A stretch of 11,590 bases of DNA from Pelagilacustribacter hypolimneticus. Its GTDB lineage: Bacteria > Pseudomonadota > Alphaproteobacteria > Pelagibacterales > Pelagibacteraceae. The DNA lies in assembly GCA_965235125.1 (NCBI GenBank), contig CBDDXH010000034.1, forward strand, positions 1 to 11,590. The letters are read 5' to 3'. Below, in pieces: positions 1 through 6,646 of this stretch. The notes under the pieces are model-generated. The model was given only the letters and a program-made list of their open reading frames with translations, ran no database searches and was not told the DNA's origin. Within the stretch, counting starts at the first letter, position 1. Each line of letters begins with the position of its first letter. A program made the position numbers and the translations under genes.

Positions 1-69
1 ATCACTTTATCATTTAAATGTTTAAAACTTTATTTATTTTTTCTCTACTTTTTTCTATATAGTAAGCTC

Positions 70-486
70 ATGATTGAAAAATTTAACGGCATTTTCTATT
101 TTATAATATTTCTTATTCACTTTGCAGGACTTGGTCTTTACGCTTATCAACTAATTGTAAATACAGAAAAATTTAGAGAAAAATTTGCAATCGATGTAAC
201 TGCAACATCGACCATGCGAATGTTAGGCGGGATGTTAATTGGGGTATTTTTAATGGCACTTTATATTCTTTTTGTAAGACCCAATGGTGTGCAGGGAACT
301 TGGGCTTTTTTTAACTTGGTATTTGTGCAAAATTTTTGTGTGTTATTAGTTAATGCTTATACTGTTTTGATAGATAAAACTGGAGTGAGGAGTAATTCTA
401 TAGAGGCAGTGATTGCGCCTTTTGTATTTACGGTGTTGATGGCGATCCTTATTTATGGATTGTCGGATAAAATTTATATTTATTAG
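70..486 (+). CDS. Small integral membrane protein, unknown function
   Basis: The 138-residue product is almost entirely hydrophobic, with four likely membrane helices at about residues 8-30, 50-70, 79-100 and 113-133. The loops between them are short: one charged stretch near 32-42 and another near 101-107. No catalytic or binding motif is visible and I do not recognise the family. The upstream 69 bases hold no clear Shine-Dalgarno; AGTAAG at 61-66 is the nearest purine run to the ATG. The G+C content looks a little higher than in the minus-strand island, which suggests an ordinary chromosomal gene. Just after the TAG stop, another frame continues as a Lys/Gln/Pro/Ser-rich stretch (486-551), so the true C-terminus may once have been longer. 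The gene call is secure; the function is unknown. Confidence 0.8.
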   Translation: MIEKFNGIFYFIIFLIHFAGLGLYAYQLIVNTEKFREKFAIDVTATSTMRMLGGMLIGVFLMALYILFVRPNGVQGTWAFFNLVFVQNFCVLLVNAYTVLIDKTGVRSNSIEAVIAPFVFTVLMAILIYGLSDKIYIY

Positions 487-555
487 TACCTACTAAGCAG
501 TCAAAGCAGTTAAAGCCTTCAGAGCCTTCTCAGGAACATTGGAAATTATAAGTAA

Positions 556-681
556 GCAAAAATAACAAAAACTTTAAGGGTAAAATTTATTAAAGAAGCA
601 AAAAAATTAGATTTTAGAATTGGTATTTTAGAGTGGCATGGGAAAGTAAGTGATGAAGAAAAAATTAACTACGCAGCTTAA
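556..681 (+). pseudogene. Possible gene remnant without a start codon
   Basis: The frame stays open for 41 codons, between a TAA at 553-555 and a TAA at 679-681, with no ATG, GTG or TTG start in a sensible place. The encoded peptide reads like real protein rather than AT-rich noise: it includes RIGILEWHGKVSDEEKINYA near its end, with Trp, His, Gly and Asp. It could be the 3' end of a decayed gene, or chance. I do not recognise the parent family. Confidence 0.25.
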
Positions 682-731
682 CTTAAGAAAAAGTTATCAA
701 CTTATCCACCTTAAATTAAAAAAAATTTTTA

Positions 732-737
732 TATAAT
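732..737 (+). promoter_or_regulatory. Candidate -10 element (TATAAT) for the gene at 788
   Basis: A perfect TATAAT lies 50 bases upstream of the ATG, in an A/T run. No convincing -35 hexamer lies 16-18 bases upstream. In sequence this AT-rich a TATAAT can arise by chance, so support is modest. Confidence 0.3.
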
Positions 738-787
738 TTTTGTAAATTTAAATTAAAAGAAAAAAATAACTTAACAATCGAGTATTT

Positions 788-1435
788 ATGAGTTCAGAAA
801 TAAGTGAAAAAAAACTTTTTGCAAATAGAATGAATGCAAAAAAAAGTACCGGTCCAAGAACCGCAAGTGGCAAAGCAAGATCATCTATGAATTCTTTAAA
901 ATACGGCTTAAATGCCAGTAAATTTATTATTAAAGATGAATTAGTAGAAGAATTTGAGGAGTATAAAAAAGGTATATTAAAAACATTAAATCCTGAAAAT
1001 TTTTTACTTTACGATATCGCTTTACAAATTGTTTTTTGCGGCTGGAATTTTAGAAGATATCAATTTCTTCAAAGTAAAATTTTAAATATTAAAAATTTAA
1101 AAGAAGTTGCTATGCCTTACCAAGGGCCTATCAGAGTTTCCTGGATTGACCCAAGTTATATGAAAGAAAAAGAACTAAACGAAGCCAAAAAAGATAAGGA
1201 TAATATTGAAAATTACCAAAATATAATGGGGAAAAGTAGTTTTAAAGATTTTAACGAACCCACCGATAATGAAGATCTTGGCAAAATTGAAGAAGGACTA
1301 CCCAACGATCTTTGGGGAGTGGGCTCAATATTTAAACTTAGTTTAATGGAAAAAAGAGCGGTTGCTACCTTTCATCGTTTGGTAAATTCTTACTTTGATT
1401 TCGAAGAAAGAATTAGAATTAGAAAAAAAAAATAA
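788..1435 (+). CDS. Hypothetical protein with NRxNAxKSTGPxTxxGKxxSS N-terminal motif
   Basis: The 215-residue protein opens with a motif at residues 12-43: ANRMNAKKSTGPRTASGKAR followed by SSMNSLKYGLNA. This pattern (N-R-x-N-A-x-K-S-T-G-P-x-T-x-x-G-K-x-x-S-S-x-N-x-x-K-H/Y-G-L) recurs at the start of many uncharacterised bacterial proteins, often in several copies per genome. Its role is not known to me; the basic, Gly/Ser/Thr-rich character suggests nucleic-acid or phosphate contact. The rest is mixed helical and charged, with no membrane helix. The start is chosen because it places the motif close to the N-terminus as usual for the family; no good Shine-Dalgarno precedes it. It converges with the minus-strand operon, leaving only 15 bases between stop codons. 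Confidence 0.8.
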   Translation: MSSEISEKKLFANRMNAKKSTGPRTASGKARSSMNSLKYGLNASKFIIKDELVEEFEEYKKGILKTLNPENFLLYDIALQIVFCGWNFRRYQFLQSKILNIKNLKEVAMPYQGPIRVSWIDPSYMKEKELNEAKKDKDNIENYQNIMGKSSFKDFNEPTDNEDLGKIEEGLPNDLWGVGSIFKLSLMEKRAVATFHRLVNSYFDFEERIRIRKKK

Positions 1436-1456
1436 AAATATTCTTGATTTTTATTT
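1430..1456. terminator. A/T-only inverted repeat between convergent genes
   Basis: AAATAAAAAT (1430-1439) and ATTTTTATTT (1447-1456) are perfect 10-base inverted repeats around a 7-base loop, spanning the stop codons of two convergent genes. The position suits a bidirectional terminator. With no G/C pairs the hairpin would be weak, and such repeats are common by chance in this composition. Confidence 0.3.
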
Positions 1457-1840
1457 ATCCTTATTAAAATGGTCAATTAATTTTTCCTTATTTAACAAAG
1501 CATCTAAATTTTGATCTGTTTGAGTGATAGTATTTTTTTGATTTATATTTTCAATTTTTTTTAATCCATTAATTTTTTTATTTATATTAAAAATAACGAA
1601 GCCAATAATCGAGCAGATAATAACTAAATTTTTAATAATATAAGAAACTTTTATTTCAAATTCTTTTATCGAAATTCGCTGAACATACTCAATATAAGAT
1701 AGATATTGGCTATGAAGATATATTGTAAGACAAAGTATTAAGGTCAAATAAAATAGTGAATATAATTTAGGTTTAATCCAAAAAAAAATTCTTCCAAAAA
1801 TAAATTGTTTAGTAAGAACTTTTGCAAAAAAATTTAGCAT
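1451..1840 (-). CDS. Small two-helix membrane protein, last gene of the operon
   Basis: The 129-residue product has two likely membrane helices, at about residues 27-48 and 66-86. A basic N-terminal segment precedes them and a polar, Asn/Lys-rich C-terminal tail of some 40 residues follows. No recognisable motif or family is seen. Its ATG follows the TAA of the preceding gene with no spacer, so it is almost certainly translated by coupling. It is the last gene of a chain of minus-strand frames that begins with the sigma factor at 7870, and it ends 15 bases from a convergent + strand gene. The coding assignment rests mainly on the tight junction and the coherent helix pattern. The function is unknown. 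Confidence 0.65.
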   Translation of the reverse strand: MLNFFAKVLTKQFIFGRIFFWIKPKLYSLFYLTLILCLTIYLHSQYLSYIEYVQRISIKEFEIKVSYIIKNLVIICSIIGFVIFNINKKINGLKKIENINQKNTITQTDQNLDALLNKEKLIDHFNKDK

Positions 1841-2080
1841 TTAAAATATATTAACTCCTAAAAGTAAAAGGAGGAAAGTTAATGATCTATTTCGATAATC
1901 ATTTAATATTTTTTTTTCTTCTTGAGCGATAAAAGACTCGAGCTCTTCAATTGAAAAATCTGAAGTTTTCTTTTGTAAGAGTAAAAGCTTATTTTTAAAT
2001 AGGCTAATTGCTTTCTTTCTTACGTGCATTTTAAAATTATCTTTAATATAATTTTTTTTTAAAATTAGTTTTTCAATCAT
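1841..2080 (-). CDS. 79-residue helical protein with C-terminal hydrophobic tail
   Basis: The protein is basic and helical in its first half and contains a Glu-rich segment (SIEELESFIAQEEKKI, residues about 43-58). It ends in a hydrophobic run, SLTFLLLLLGVNIF, which looks like a short tail anchor at the extreme C-terminus. One base separates it from the gene upstream, and its stop abuts the start of the gene downstream, so it sits inside the coupled gene chain. No homologous family is recognised. Given its size and AT-richness, the evidence that it is coding is context rather than motif. Confidence 0.55.
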   Translation of the reverse strand: MIEKLILKKNYIKDNFKMHVRKKAISLFKNKLLLLQKKTSDFSIEELESFIAQEEKKILNDYRNRSLTFLLLLLGVNIF

Positions 2081-2081
2081 T

Positions 2082-2519
2082 TTAATTTAAATTTTTATAA
2101 AGTTGGCAGCTTTTTTTTAATTTTAAATATGATGGAAATGCACCTAAACTATTTTCGTAAGAGAATTTATTGGTACCTAATGGAAATAGTAATAATTCAG
2201 AATAATAAGATCCTGTAGATAGATAATAATTTTTTATATAACCAGCGATAGAATTTTCAAATTTGTAATCTGAAGTTTCAACCGCGCATTCTTTGACAAG
2301 ACCAACAAAAGTATCAATTTTATTTAAATATTGAAATTTTTTACTTTTATTATCGTACTCAAATATTGAGTTTATATTGCCTTGTTTAACTATAAAAATT
2401 TTTTTTTCGTTATTTAAATCAAAGATAAATTCTACATCTTCATTGTAAAATTGAATATTTGAATATGAATTAGTTTGATAAATTAAGCAAAATGTTAAAA
2501 TAATCGCTAGTTTTGCCAT
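2082..2519 (-). CDS. Exported protein with N-terminal signal peptide
   Basis: The 145-residue protein starts MAKLAIILTFCLIYQTNSYS, a short positive n-region followed by a hydrophobic core and a polar end, as in a Sec signal peptide with likely cleavage near residue 20. The mature part is about 125 residues, rich in Tyr, Phe, Ser and Asn and consistent with beta structure. It has two cysteines (one in the KECAVE segment, one in KKSCQLY near the C-terminus) that could form a disulfide in the periplasm. No lipobox is seen. The start overlaps the end of the upstream gene by 13 bases. An exported protein beside a HerA/NurA pair is unexpected and may point to an envelope-related role. I do not recognise the family. 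Confidence 0.65.
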   Translation of the reverse strand: MAKLAIILTFCLIYQTNSYSNIQFYNEDVEFIFDLNNEKKIFIVKQGNINSIFEYDNKSKKFQYLNKIDTFVGLVKECAVETSDYKFENSIAGYIKNYYLSTGSYYSELLLFPLGTNKFSYENSLGAFPSYLKLKKSCQLYKNLN

Positions 2520-2962
2520 ATATCCTCCGTTGATTTTACATCTCCAGAATGTGTTTCATATTGAAATTGCTCAGCAATTGCATCTATAAAATCTAATTTT
2601 GCATTTTCTATTCCCTCATCATTTAAATTGTAGAAAGCAGTTTTGGGAAAAGAATATTTTTTAATTTCTAAGCACTTAAATTTAGGGTTAATAGACAATG
2701 TTGTTGTTGAAAAATTATTATAAACGATAAATTTTCCTTCATTCTTAATAAAATTAATATCAATTAAATCGTCAAATGATTTTCCCTCGTTTAAAAAATT
2801 AATTAAAGTATTTGTATTTTTTTTAAACTCTTCATCAATAATTTTTTCAAATTGATTAAAAAATATTTGCATTTCTTTTTGAATATTTTTTCTCCATTCC
2901 GCTTTTATGGCCCTTGTTCTTAAAATTTCGTTAATTTTTTTTTTTATATATGTTTTCATCAT
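2507..2962 (-). CDS. Hypothetical soluble protein, 151 residues
   Basis: The first third is basic and probably helical, rich in Lys and Arg, with a likely coiled or helical-bundle region up to about residue 55. The rest alternates hydrophobic and polar residues and ends in an acidic tail. No signal peptide, membrane helix or catalytic motif is seen. The frame opens ATGATG, and its start overlaps the TGA of the upstream gene in an ATGA arrangement, a classic coupling signal. It overlaps the exported protein downstream by 13 bases. Family unknown; the coding call relies on frame length, composition and both overlapping junctions. Confidence 0.6.
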   Translation of the reverse strand: MMKTYIKKKINEILRTRAIKAEWRKNIQKEMQIFFNQFEKIIDEEFKKNTNTLINFLNEGKSFDDLIDINFIKNEGKFIVYNNFSTTTLSINPKFKCLEIKKYSFPKTAFYNLNDEGIENAKLDFIDAIAEQFQYETHSGDVKSTEDIWQN

Positions 2963-3159
2963 AGTTTTATAAAAGTGTTATATTTATAAATCTTTGGAAA
3001 AAATTTACTTCTTCCTAATAACTTTATTTTTTTATTTATAAATGCATAAGTAAAATAGAAACTAATTCCTTTTTCTTCGTCATGTACTTTTTCTACTCTT
3101 ATTTCGATATTATTAAATTTTTCTAAGTATTTATTAATTTTAATAATATTAGTGCCCAT
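2959..3159 (-). CDS. Small hypothetical protein, 66 residues
   Basis: A basic protein that begins with a short helical segment and continues with alternating hydrophobic residues (for example IEIRVEKVHDEEKGISFYF), suggesting a compact beta-rich domain. No motif is recognised. Its ATG overlaps the stop of the zinc-knuckle gene by one base (TAATG), and its own stop overlaps the next start by four bases (ATGA). These junctions are the main evidence that it is translated. Confidence 0.55.
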   Translation of the reverse strand: MGTNIIKINKYLEKFNNIEIRVEKVHDEEKGISFYFTYAFINKKIKLLGRSKFFPKIYKYNTFIKL

Positions 3160-3341
3160 TAATGAATTACCCTTTCTTCTTTTTCCTCATTAAAATTATT
3201 CATTTGGCAAAAAGCACAGTCCTCAGAAAGAGATTCTTTGCCTAGATGAAAGGGGCCAATATGTGCGATTTCTTTTATAGTTTTAATTTTTCCTTGGCCT
3301 TTGCATATTGGACAATTTTTATTTACTATTTTATCAATCAT
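3159..3341 (-). CDS. Small zinc-knuckle protein with two CxxC motifs
   Basis: The 60-residue protein carries CPICKGQGKI at residues 10-19 and DCAFC at 41-45, so Cys10, Cys13, Cys42 and Cys45 form a plausible four-cysteine zinc site. The first half, C-x-x-C-x-G-x-G, is the DnaJ-type knuckle pattern. The C-terminal 12 residues are charged. Such small proteins may bind nucleic acid or a protein partner; nothing here selects between these. The start overlaps the end of the membrane-protein gene by eight bases, and a GAGGAA Shine-Dalgarno-like run lies just upstream inside that gene. The cysteine spacing gives good support that this is a real gene despite its size. Confidence 0.7.
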   Translation of the reverse strand: MIDKIVNKNCPICKGQGKIKTIKEIAHIGPFHLGKESLSEDCAFCQMNNFNEEKEERVIH

Positions 3342-3618
3342 TTTCTTTTTCCTCTTCTTTTTTATTTTTTTTATCCTGAATTCTATCGAGCATAAGACTC
3401 ATGTAGTGGCCATAACTTACAATAATAATAATGAAGGCACTTTTAATCATGCTACGATCACCAATTTGAGAACCTAAGGCAACATAGTAAATTCCAATTC
3501 CATTAAAGATCCAGAATAAAAATTCAGAAAATACTGGTGTTTCGCCGAAAATTTTGAAGTGCAAAAACATTATTACTAAGCTGAATGCTGCAATAGCTTC
3601 AAATAAAAGCAATGGCAT
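3334..3618 (-). CDS. Small membrane protein, three predicted helices
   Basis: The 94-residue product has hydrophobic segments at about 3-21, 30-48 and 57-76, followed by a very charged tail (Lys/Glu-rich, residues 80-94). With this layout the tail would probably face the cytoplasm. The gene begins 11 bases after the HerA stop and overlaps the zinc-knuckle gene by eight bases, so it belongs to the same transcript. Its position directly after herA suggests it could be a membrane partner or anchor of the complex, but that is inference. The family is not recognised. Confidence 0.7.
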   Translation of the reverse strand: MPLLLFEAIAAFSLVIMFLHFKIFGETPVFSEFLFWIFNGIGIYYVALGSQIGDRSMIKSAFIIIIVSYGHYMSLMLDRIQDKKNKKEEEKEND

Positions 3619-3629
3619 AGTTAGTATAC

Positions 3630-5345
3630 TCAGTTTGGCCTCCTCATATCTGAACTTGATATCTTTTCAAATTCTTTAGAAAATTTTTTTCTTTGTTTTA
3701 CAATTTCTTTATCATCCCATTGGTGAACAACATCGATAAAGTTTTCATCACCAAGATCGTCATTTATTAAATGTTCATCAAATTTTATTTGAACTGGAAG
3801 AGAAAAATTTACTATTTGACCACTAATTACACCCTGGCCATTTCCAAGATTTGGCAGTTGTTTAGCATCGTCATTGTCAAAGTTTTCAAGAATATTTTTA
3901 ATAAACCTTTGATCTCTTTCGTTTTTTACTCTGAAAATTACATGACTATTGCATTGTGAAACAATTGTTTCATCTAATCTATAAGGCCTTTGTGATACAA
4001 GCATTAAACCTGTTCCAAATTTTCTTCCTTCAGTAATAACTTTTCGAACTGTATCAACAGATGGAATTCCATCTTTATCCTCAGCGCGCGATGGGATAAA
4101 ATTATGCGCCTCTTCAATTACAGTCATAAAAGGTGGAATCTCCCCTGTGTTTTCCGCTCGATGCTTAAATAAAGTATCCATTAGTATAGATACAATTGCT
4201 CCAGCAGGTAAAGTCTCATAACCTTTTAGATAAAGTATTGATAATTGAGATTTACATATTATTTTTTCAGGCTCAGAGGATGAGTCTGGTAATTCATCAA
4301 ATTTTAAATGAGGTAAATTGTTTCTATGTCTAAGATTAGTTTGTTCCATATTATTTAATCTTTTTAAAACATGTTTTAAACTTCTTGTAACAACGTACAT
4401 GGTTGCAGCTTTTACATGATTAAAACTTGTGCCATTCTTTTTTGCGTTGCGATCATCAGTACAAGCCTCAGAGTATTTGATGAGTTTTTTTATATAGTTA
4501 CAAAGTGTTCCGCTCTCATACTCAACTTTACCTAACATTGAGTTTAAAAAATCATTTTGTGGTTCAGTAAGTGATTTGCCTAATTTTTCAATAAGCGTGT
4601 AAATAATCTCTTTATCACCTGAACTTACAGTTAAATTTGGGTAAAATAATTTAACATGATTATCTGGAAAATATTTTTTAGCTTTACTTACAAAGCCTAG
4701 GTAATCACCATGAATATCAATAATCAAAATTGGATATTGTTTTTTCATTAATTCAGAGACTGCACGACGAACCATCACGGTTTTGCCAGATCCTGACATT
4801 CCAGTAATTAAAATATGCCTAGAAACCATGTTGTCCGTATCAACGAAAATATCCACGTCTTTCCTTGCTGTTAGGTTACCTACATACATTGGATGTTTGG
4901 ATCCAAGATCAGATGCAAGTAATTTCTGAACTTCATTGCTTGATGGGTAATTAACGCTAGCTGCTGGATTTACCGGATAACTTAGTGTTTTAAGTTTTAG
5001 TTTTTCTTTATCATTGATATGTGTATAGCCTAATATTTGTACACGACAGATTAACTCATCTTTTGTCATTGGTAATATTGTATTTCGAATATCAATATCT
5101 TCATTGGTTAACTCTTGAGCGGCTTCATTTGGAAAAAACATATTAGACCGATTAATACTCATAATTTTCCCCCAGACTTTTACTGTTATAATTTCACCTT
5201 CATCGTTAGGAATTTTTGTATCAGTTGTTACAATATCACCTTTTTTTGCTTTAAAATTTTTAAGACAGAAATTGTACTGATCAATATTTGTTTCGCCTAA
5301 AACAATTCCAATTGAAGAAAATGATTTATTTTTTTTATCAAGCAT
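3630..5345 (-). CDS. herA: HerA-type DNA-translocating ATPase
   Basis: The 571-residue protein has the layout of the HerA/FtsK superfamily. An N-terminal HAS-barrel-like region (about 11-65, with GIVLGET and VWGKIMSI) precedes a RecA-like ATPase. Walker A is GMSGSGKT at 182-189, followed by the family's strand ILIIDIHGDY (206-215). Walker B is FMTVIEEAHNF at 406-416, with Glu411/Glu412 as the acidic pair. EGRKFGTGLMLVSQRP (439-454) carries the sensor Gln452 and the HerA 'SQRP' signature. HerA forms hexameric rings that pump DNA and work with the nuclease NurA in end resection or defence. The start overlaps the nurA stop by one base (TAATG), with GGAGGA a few bases upstream. The G+C content looks higher than in the sigma gene. 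VirD4-like coupling proteins are less likely given the NurA neighbour. Confidence 0.93.
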   Translation of the reverse strand: MLDKKNKSFSSIGIVLGETNIDQYNFCLKNFKAKKGDIVTTDTKIPNDEGEIITVKVWGKIMSINRSNMFFPNEAAQELTNEDIDIRNTILPMTKDELICRVQILGYTHINDKEKLKLKTLSYPVNPAASVNYPSSNEVQKLLASDLGSKHPMYVGNLTARKDVDIFVDTDNMVSRHILITGMSGSGKTVMVRRAVSELMKKQYPILIIDIHGDYLGFVSKAKKYFPDNHVKLFYPNLTVSSGDKEIIYTLIEKLGKSLTEPQNDFLNSMLGKVEYESGTLCNYIKKLIKYSEACTDDRNAKKNGTSFNHVKAATMYVVTRSLKHVLKRLNNMEQTNLRHRNNLPHLKFDELPDSSSEPEKIICKSQLSILYLKGYETLPAGAIVSILMDTLFKHRAENTGEIPPFMTVIEEAHNFIPSRAEDKDGIPSVDTVRKVITEGRKFGTGLMLVSQRPYRLDETIVSQCNSHVIFRVKNERDQRFIKNILENFDNDDAKQLPNLGNGQGVISGQIVNFSLPVQIKFDEHLINDDLGDENFIDVVHQWDDKEIVKQRKKFSKEFEKISSSDMRRPN

Positions 5346-6646
5346 TATCTGAATCCTCCGGCCATAGGTCTATTCTTCCAAGTTCTACCTTTTTTAGATA
5401 ATATTTTTACTGCAGCAGAAATTGCACTTTGATCAGAACCTTTTAATGCCTCTTTAAGTCTAAAAGTTGCATAACAAGTTCTTGATGCTTTACCTAACCA
5501 CTTAGGAATACGTGCAAATTTATCAACAACATCTAAACCAACTGGAAAACCATAATTTGGCAAAAGTTTAGATGTTGCCAAAATATATTCAAAATCAATT
5601 TCTAAATTTTTAGGATTATGTAAAGATTCAATTCTTATTGGAGCTTGTTGACCATTTACTTTTAAATAACCCATATAAACATCTGGAAATTTTTTAATAA
5701 TTTGTTCCCATTCACTTCCAGGTAAAAACCCAAATCCAAAGGATTGTTTTTGAACTGATAAAGGTTTAACAGCTTGATTTTCTTCAAGAATTATTTCAAG
5801 TAAAATTGGATCTGATAATTTATATCGTTTTAATGTTGCGATAGTTTGCTCAAAGTTAGTATTAGATATTAAATTTTTCTTTTTGCAGTTAAATAGAAAA
5901 TTTCTCAAAAAAATACTTGAATGAGTATTTTCAACTATTCCGTATATTGGGTATTCGATGTTTTTAATACACTCCAAAGTTTTTAAATATATATTAATAA
6001 AATGCCTGTCTTTGTTGTCCATTTTCATATTAGCAGTAAAAGGCAACATTTGTTCCACAGCAAATTTAGTAAATGATGGAAAATCTGGAGAAGTAAAAGG
6101 CATTGCAGTTGCCTCTACTGGTCCATGTAAAAAGCAGTAAGATAATTTTCTTTTAAGAAGAATATGTTTAACTATAGTTGCACTCTCAAAAATAATTCGA
6201 GCAGCATCCTTTTTTTTATTTAATAACTGATCATCTTCGAATGGGTCATCTGAAACTTCATAAAGTTCATTTTTTGGATCATATAAATCCCCAACAAAAA
6301 CCATAGATTCTTCATATAATTCTCTGTTTTTTTCAGCTGAAGAGGGATTTACTATGTAGCTGCCTGCTCGGATACTTAAAGGTGCAGAACTAAAAATTGA
6401 TGCTTTATCAATTCCTCCATCCACAAAACAAGAGGTAAAATTTTTAGCTTTTTGCCAAAATTCTTTTGGTTGATATTGAATATTAATTATCATTTTTTCA
6501 GCATCCAAAAGTTTTTTTATAGTCTCACACACATTTTTTACAACTTGCAGATAGTTTTTTTGAACATCAGATGATGCGGTAATTGATGAATTAATAAAAC
6601 TTCTAAATAGAGATGGATTTTGATTATTATTTTTTTGATCAATCAT
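5345..6646 (-). CDS. nurA: NurA-domain protein, partner of HerA
   Basis: The 433-residue protein shows NurA landmarks. FVDGGIDKASIFSSAPLSIR (74-93) matches motif I, with Asp76 in the DGx position. A candidate acidic residue is Glu154 in IIFESAT. CFLHGPVEA (171-179) aligns in style with the later 'DGxL' motif but carries His174 where Asp is usual. YPIYGIVENTHSSIFLRNF (232-250) resembles the conserved 'G..K...S..L' strand, and YILATSKLLPNYGFPVGLDV (from about 354) the C-terminal Tyr region, without an obvious His. NurA is a 5'-3' exonuclease and single-strand endonuclease that acts at the HerA pore. Motif assignment is by eye. The protein may be catalytically altered or only distant. It overlaps herA and the preceding gene through TAATG junctions, which strongly supports the pairing. 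Confidence 0.82.
   Translation of the reverse strand: MIDQKNNNQNPSLFRSFINSSITASSDVQKNYLQVVKNVCETIKKLLDAEKMIINIQYQPKEFWQKAKNFTSCFVDGGIDKASIFSSAPLSIRAGSYIVNPSSAEKNRELYEESMVFVGDLYDPKNELYEVSDDPFEDDQLLNKKKDAARIIFESATIVKHILLKRKLSYCFLHGPVEATAMPFTSPDFPSFTKFAVEQMLPFTANMKMDNKDRHFINIYLKTLECIKNIEYPIYGIVENTHSSIFLRNFLFNCKKKNLISNTNFEQTIATLKRYKLSDPILLEIILEENQAVKPLSVQKQSFGFGFLPGSEWEQIIKKFPDVYMGYLKVNGQQAPIRIESLHNPKNLEIDFEYILATSKLLPNYGFPVGLDVVDKFARIPKWLGKASRTCYATFRLKEALKGSDQSAISAAVKILSKKGRTWKNRPMAGGFR

Larger units (their letters stand above)
487..787. other. 301-base intergenic spacer
   Basis: Apart from the possible remnant, this spacer holds a moderately GC-rich segment with repeated 'aaagc' units (about 490-540), and adjacent DnaA-box-like words (694-710). 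A run of A/T follows at 711-767 and contains a TATAAT. No tRNA, hairpin terminator or insertion-sequence end is visible in it. Confidence 0.5.

Noticed and set aside
3771..3959. Plus-strand open frame inside the herA gene
   Set aside because: It is antisense to the HerA C-terminal region and its translation is a hydrophobic, compositionally biased string; herA is well supported in the other strand.
5115..5300. Plus-strand open frame antisense to the HerA N-terminus
   Set aside because: It mirrors the HAS-barrel coding region, and its Phe/Asn/Ile-rich translation has no motif.
5958..6140. Plus-strand open frame antisense to nurA
   Set aside because: It is short and fully inside the NurA-like coding sequence, with no start signal.
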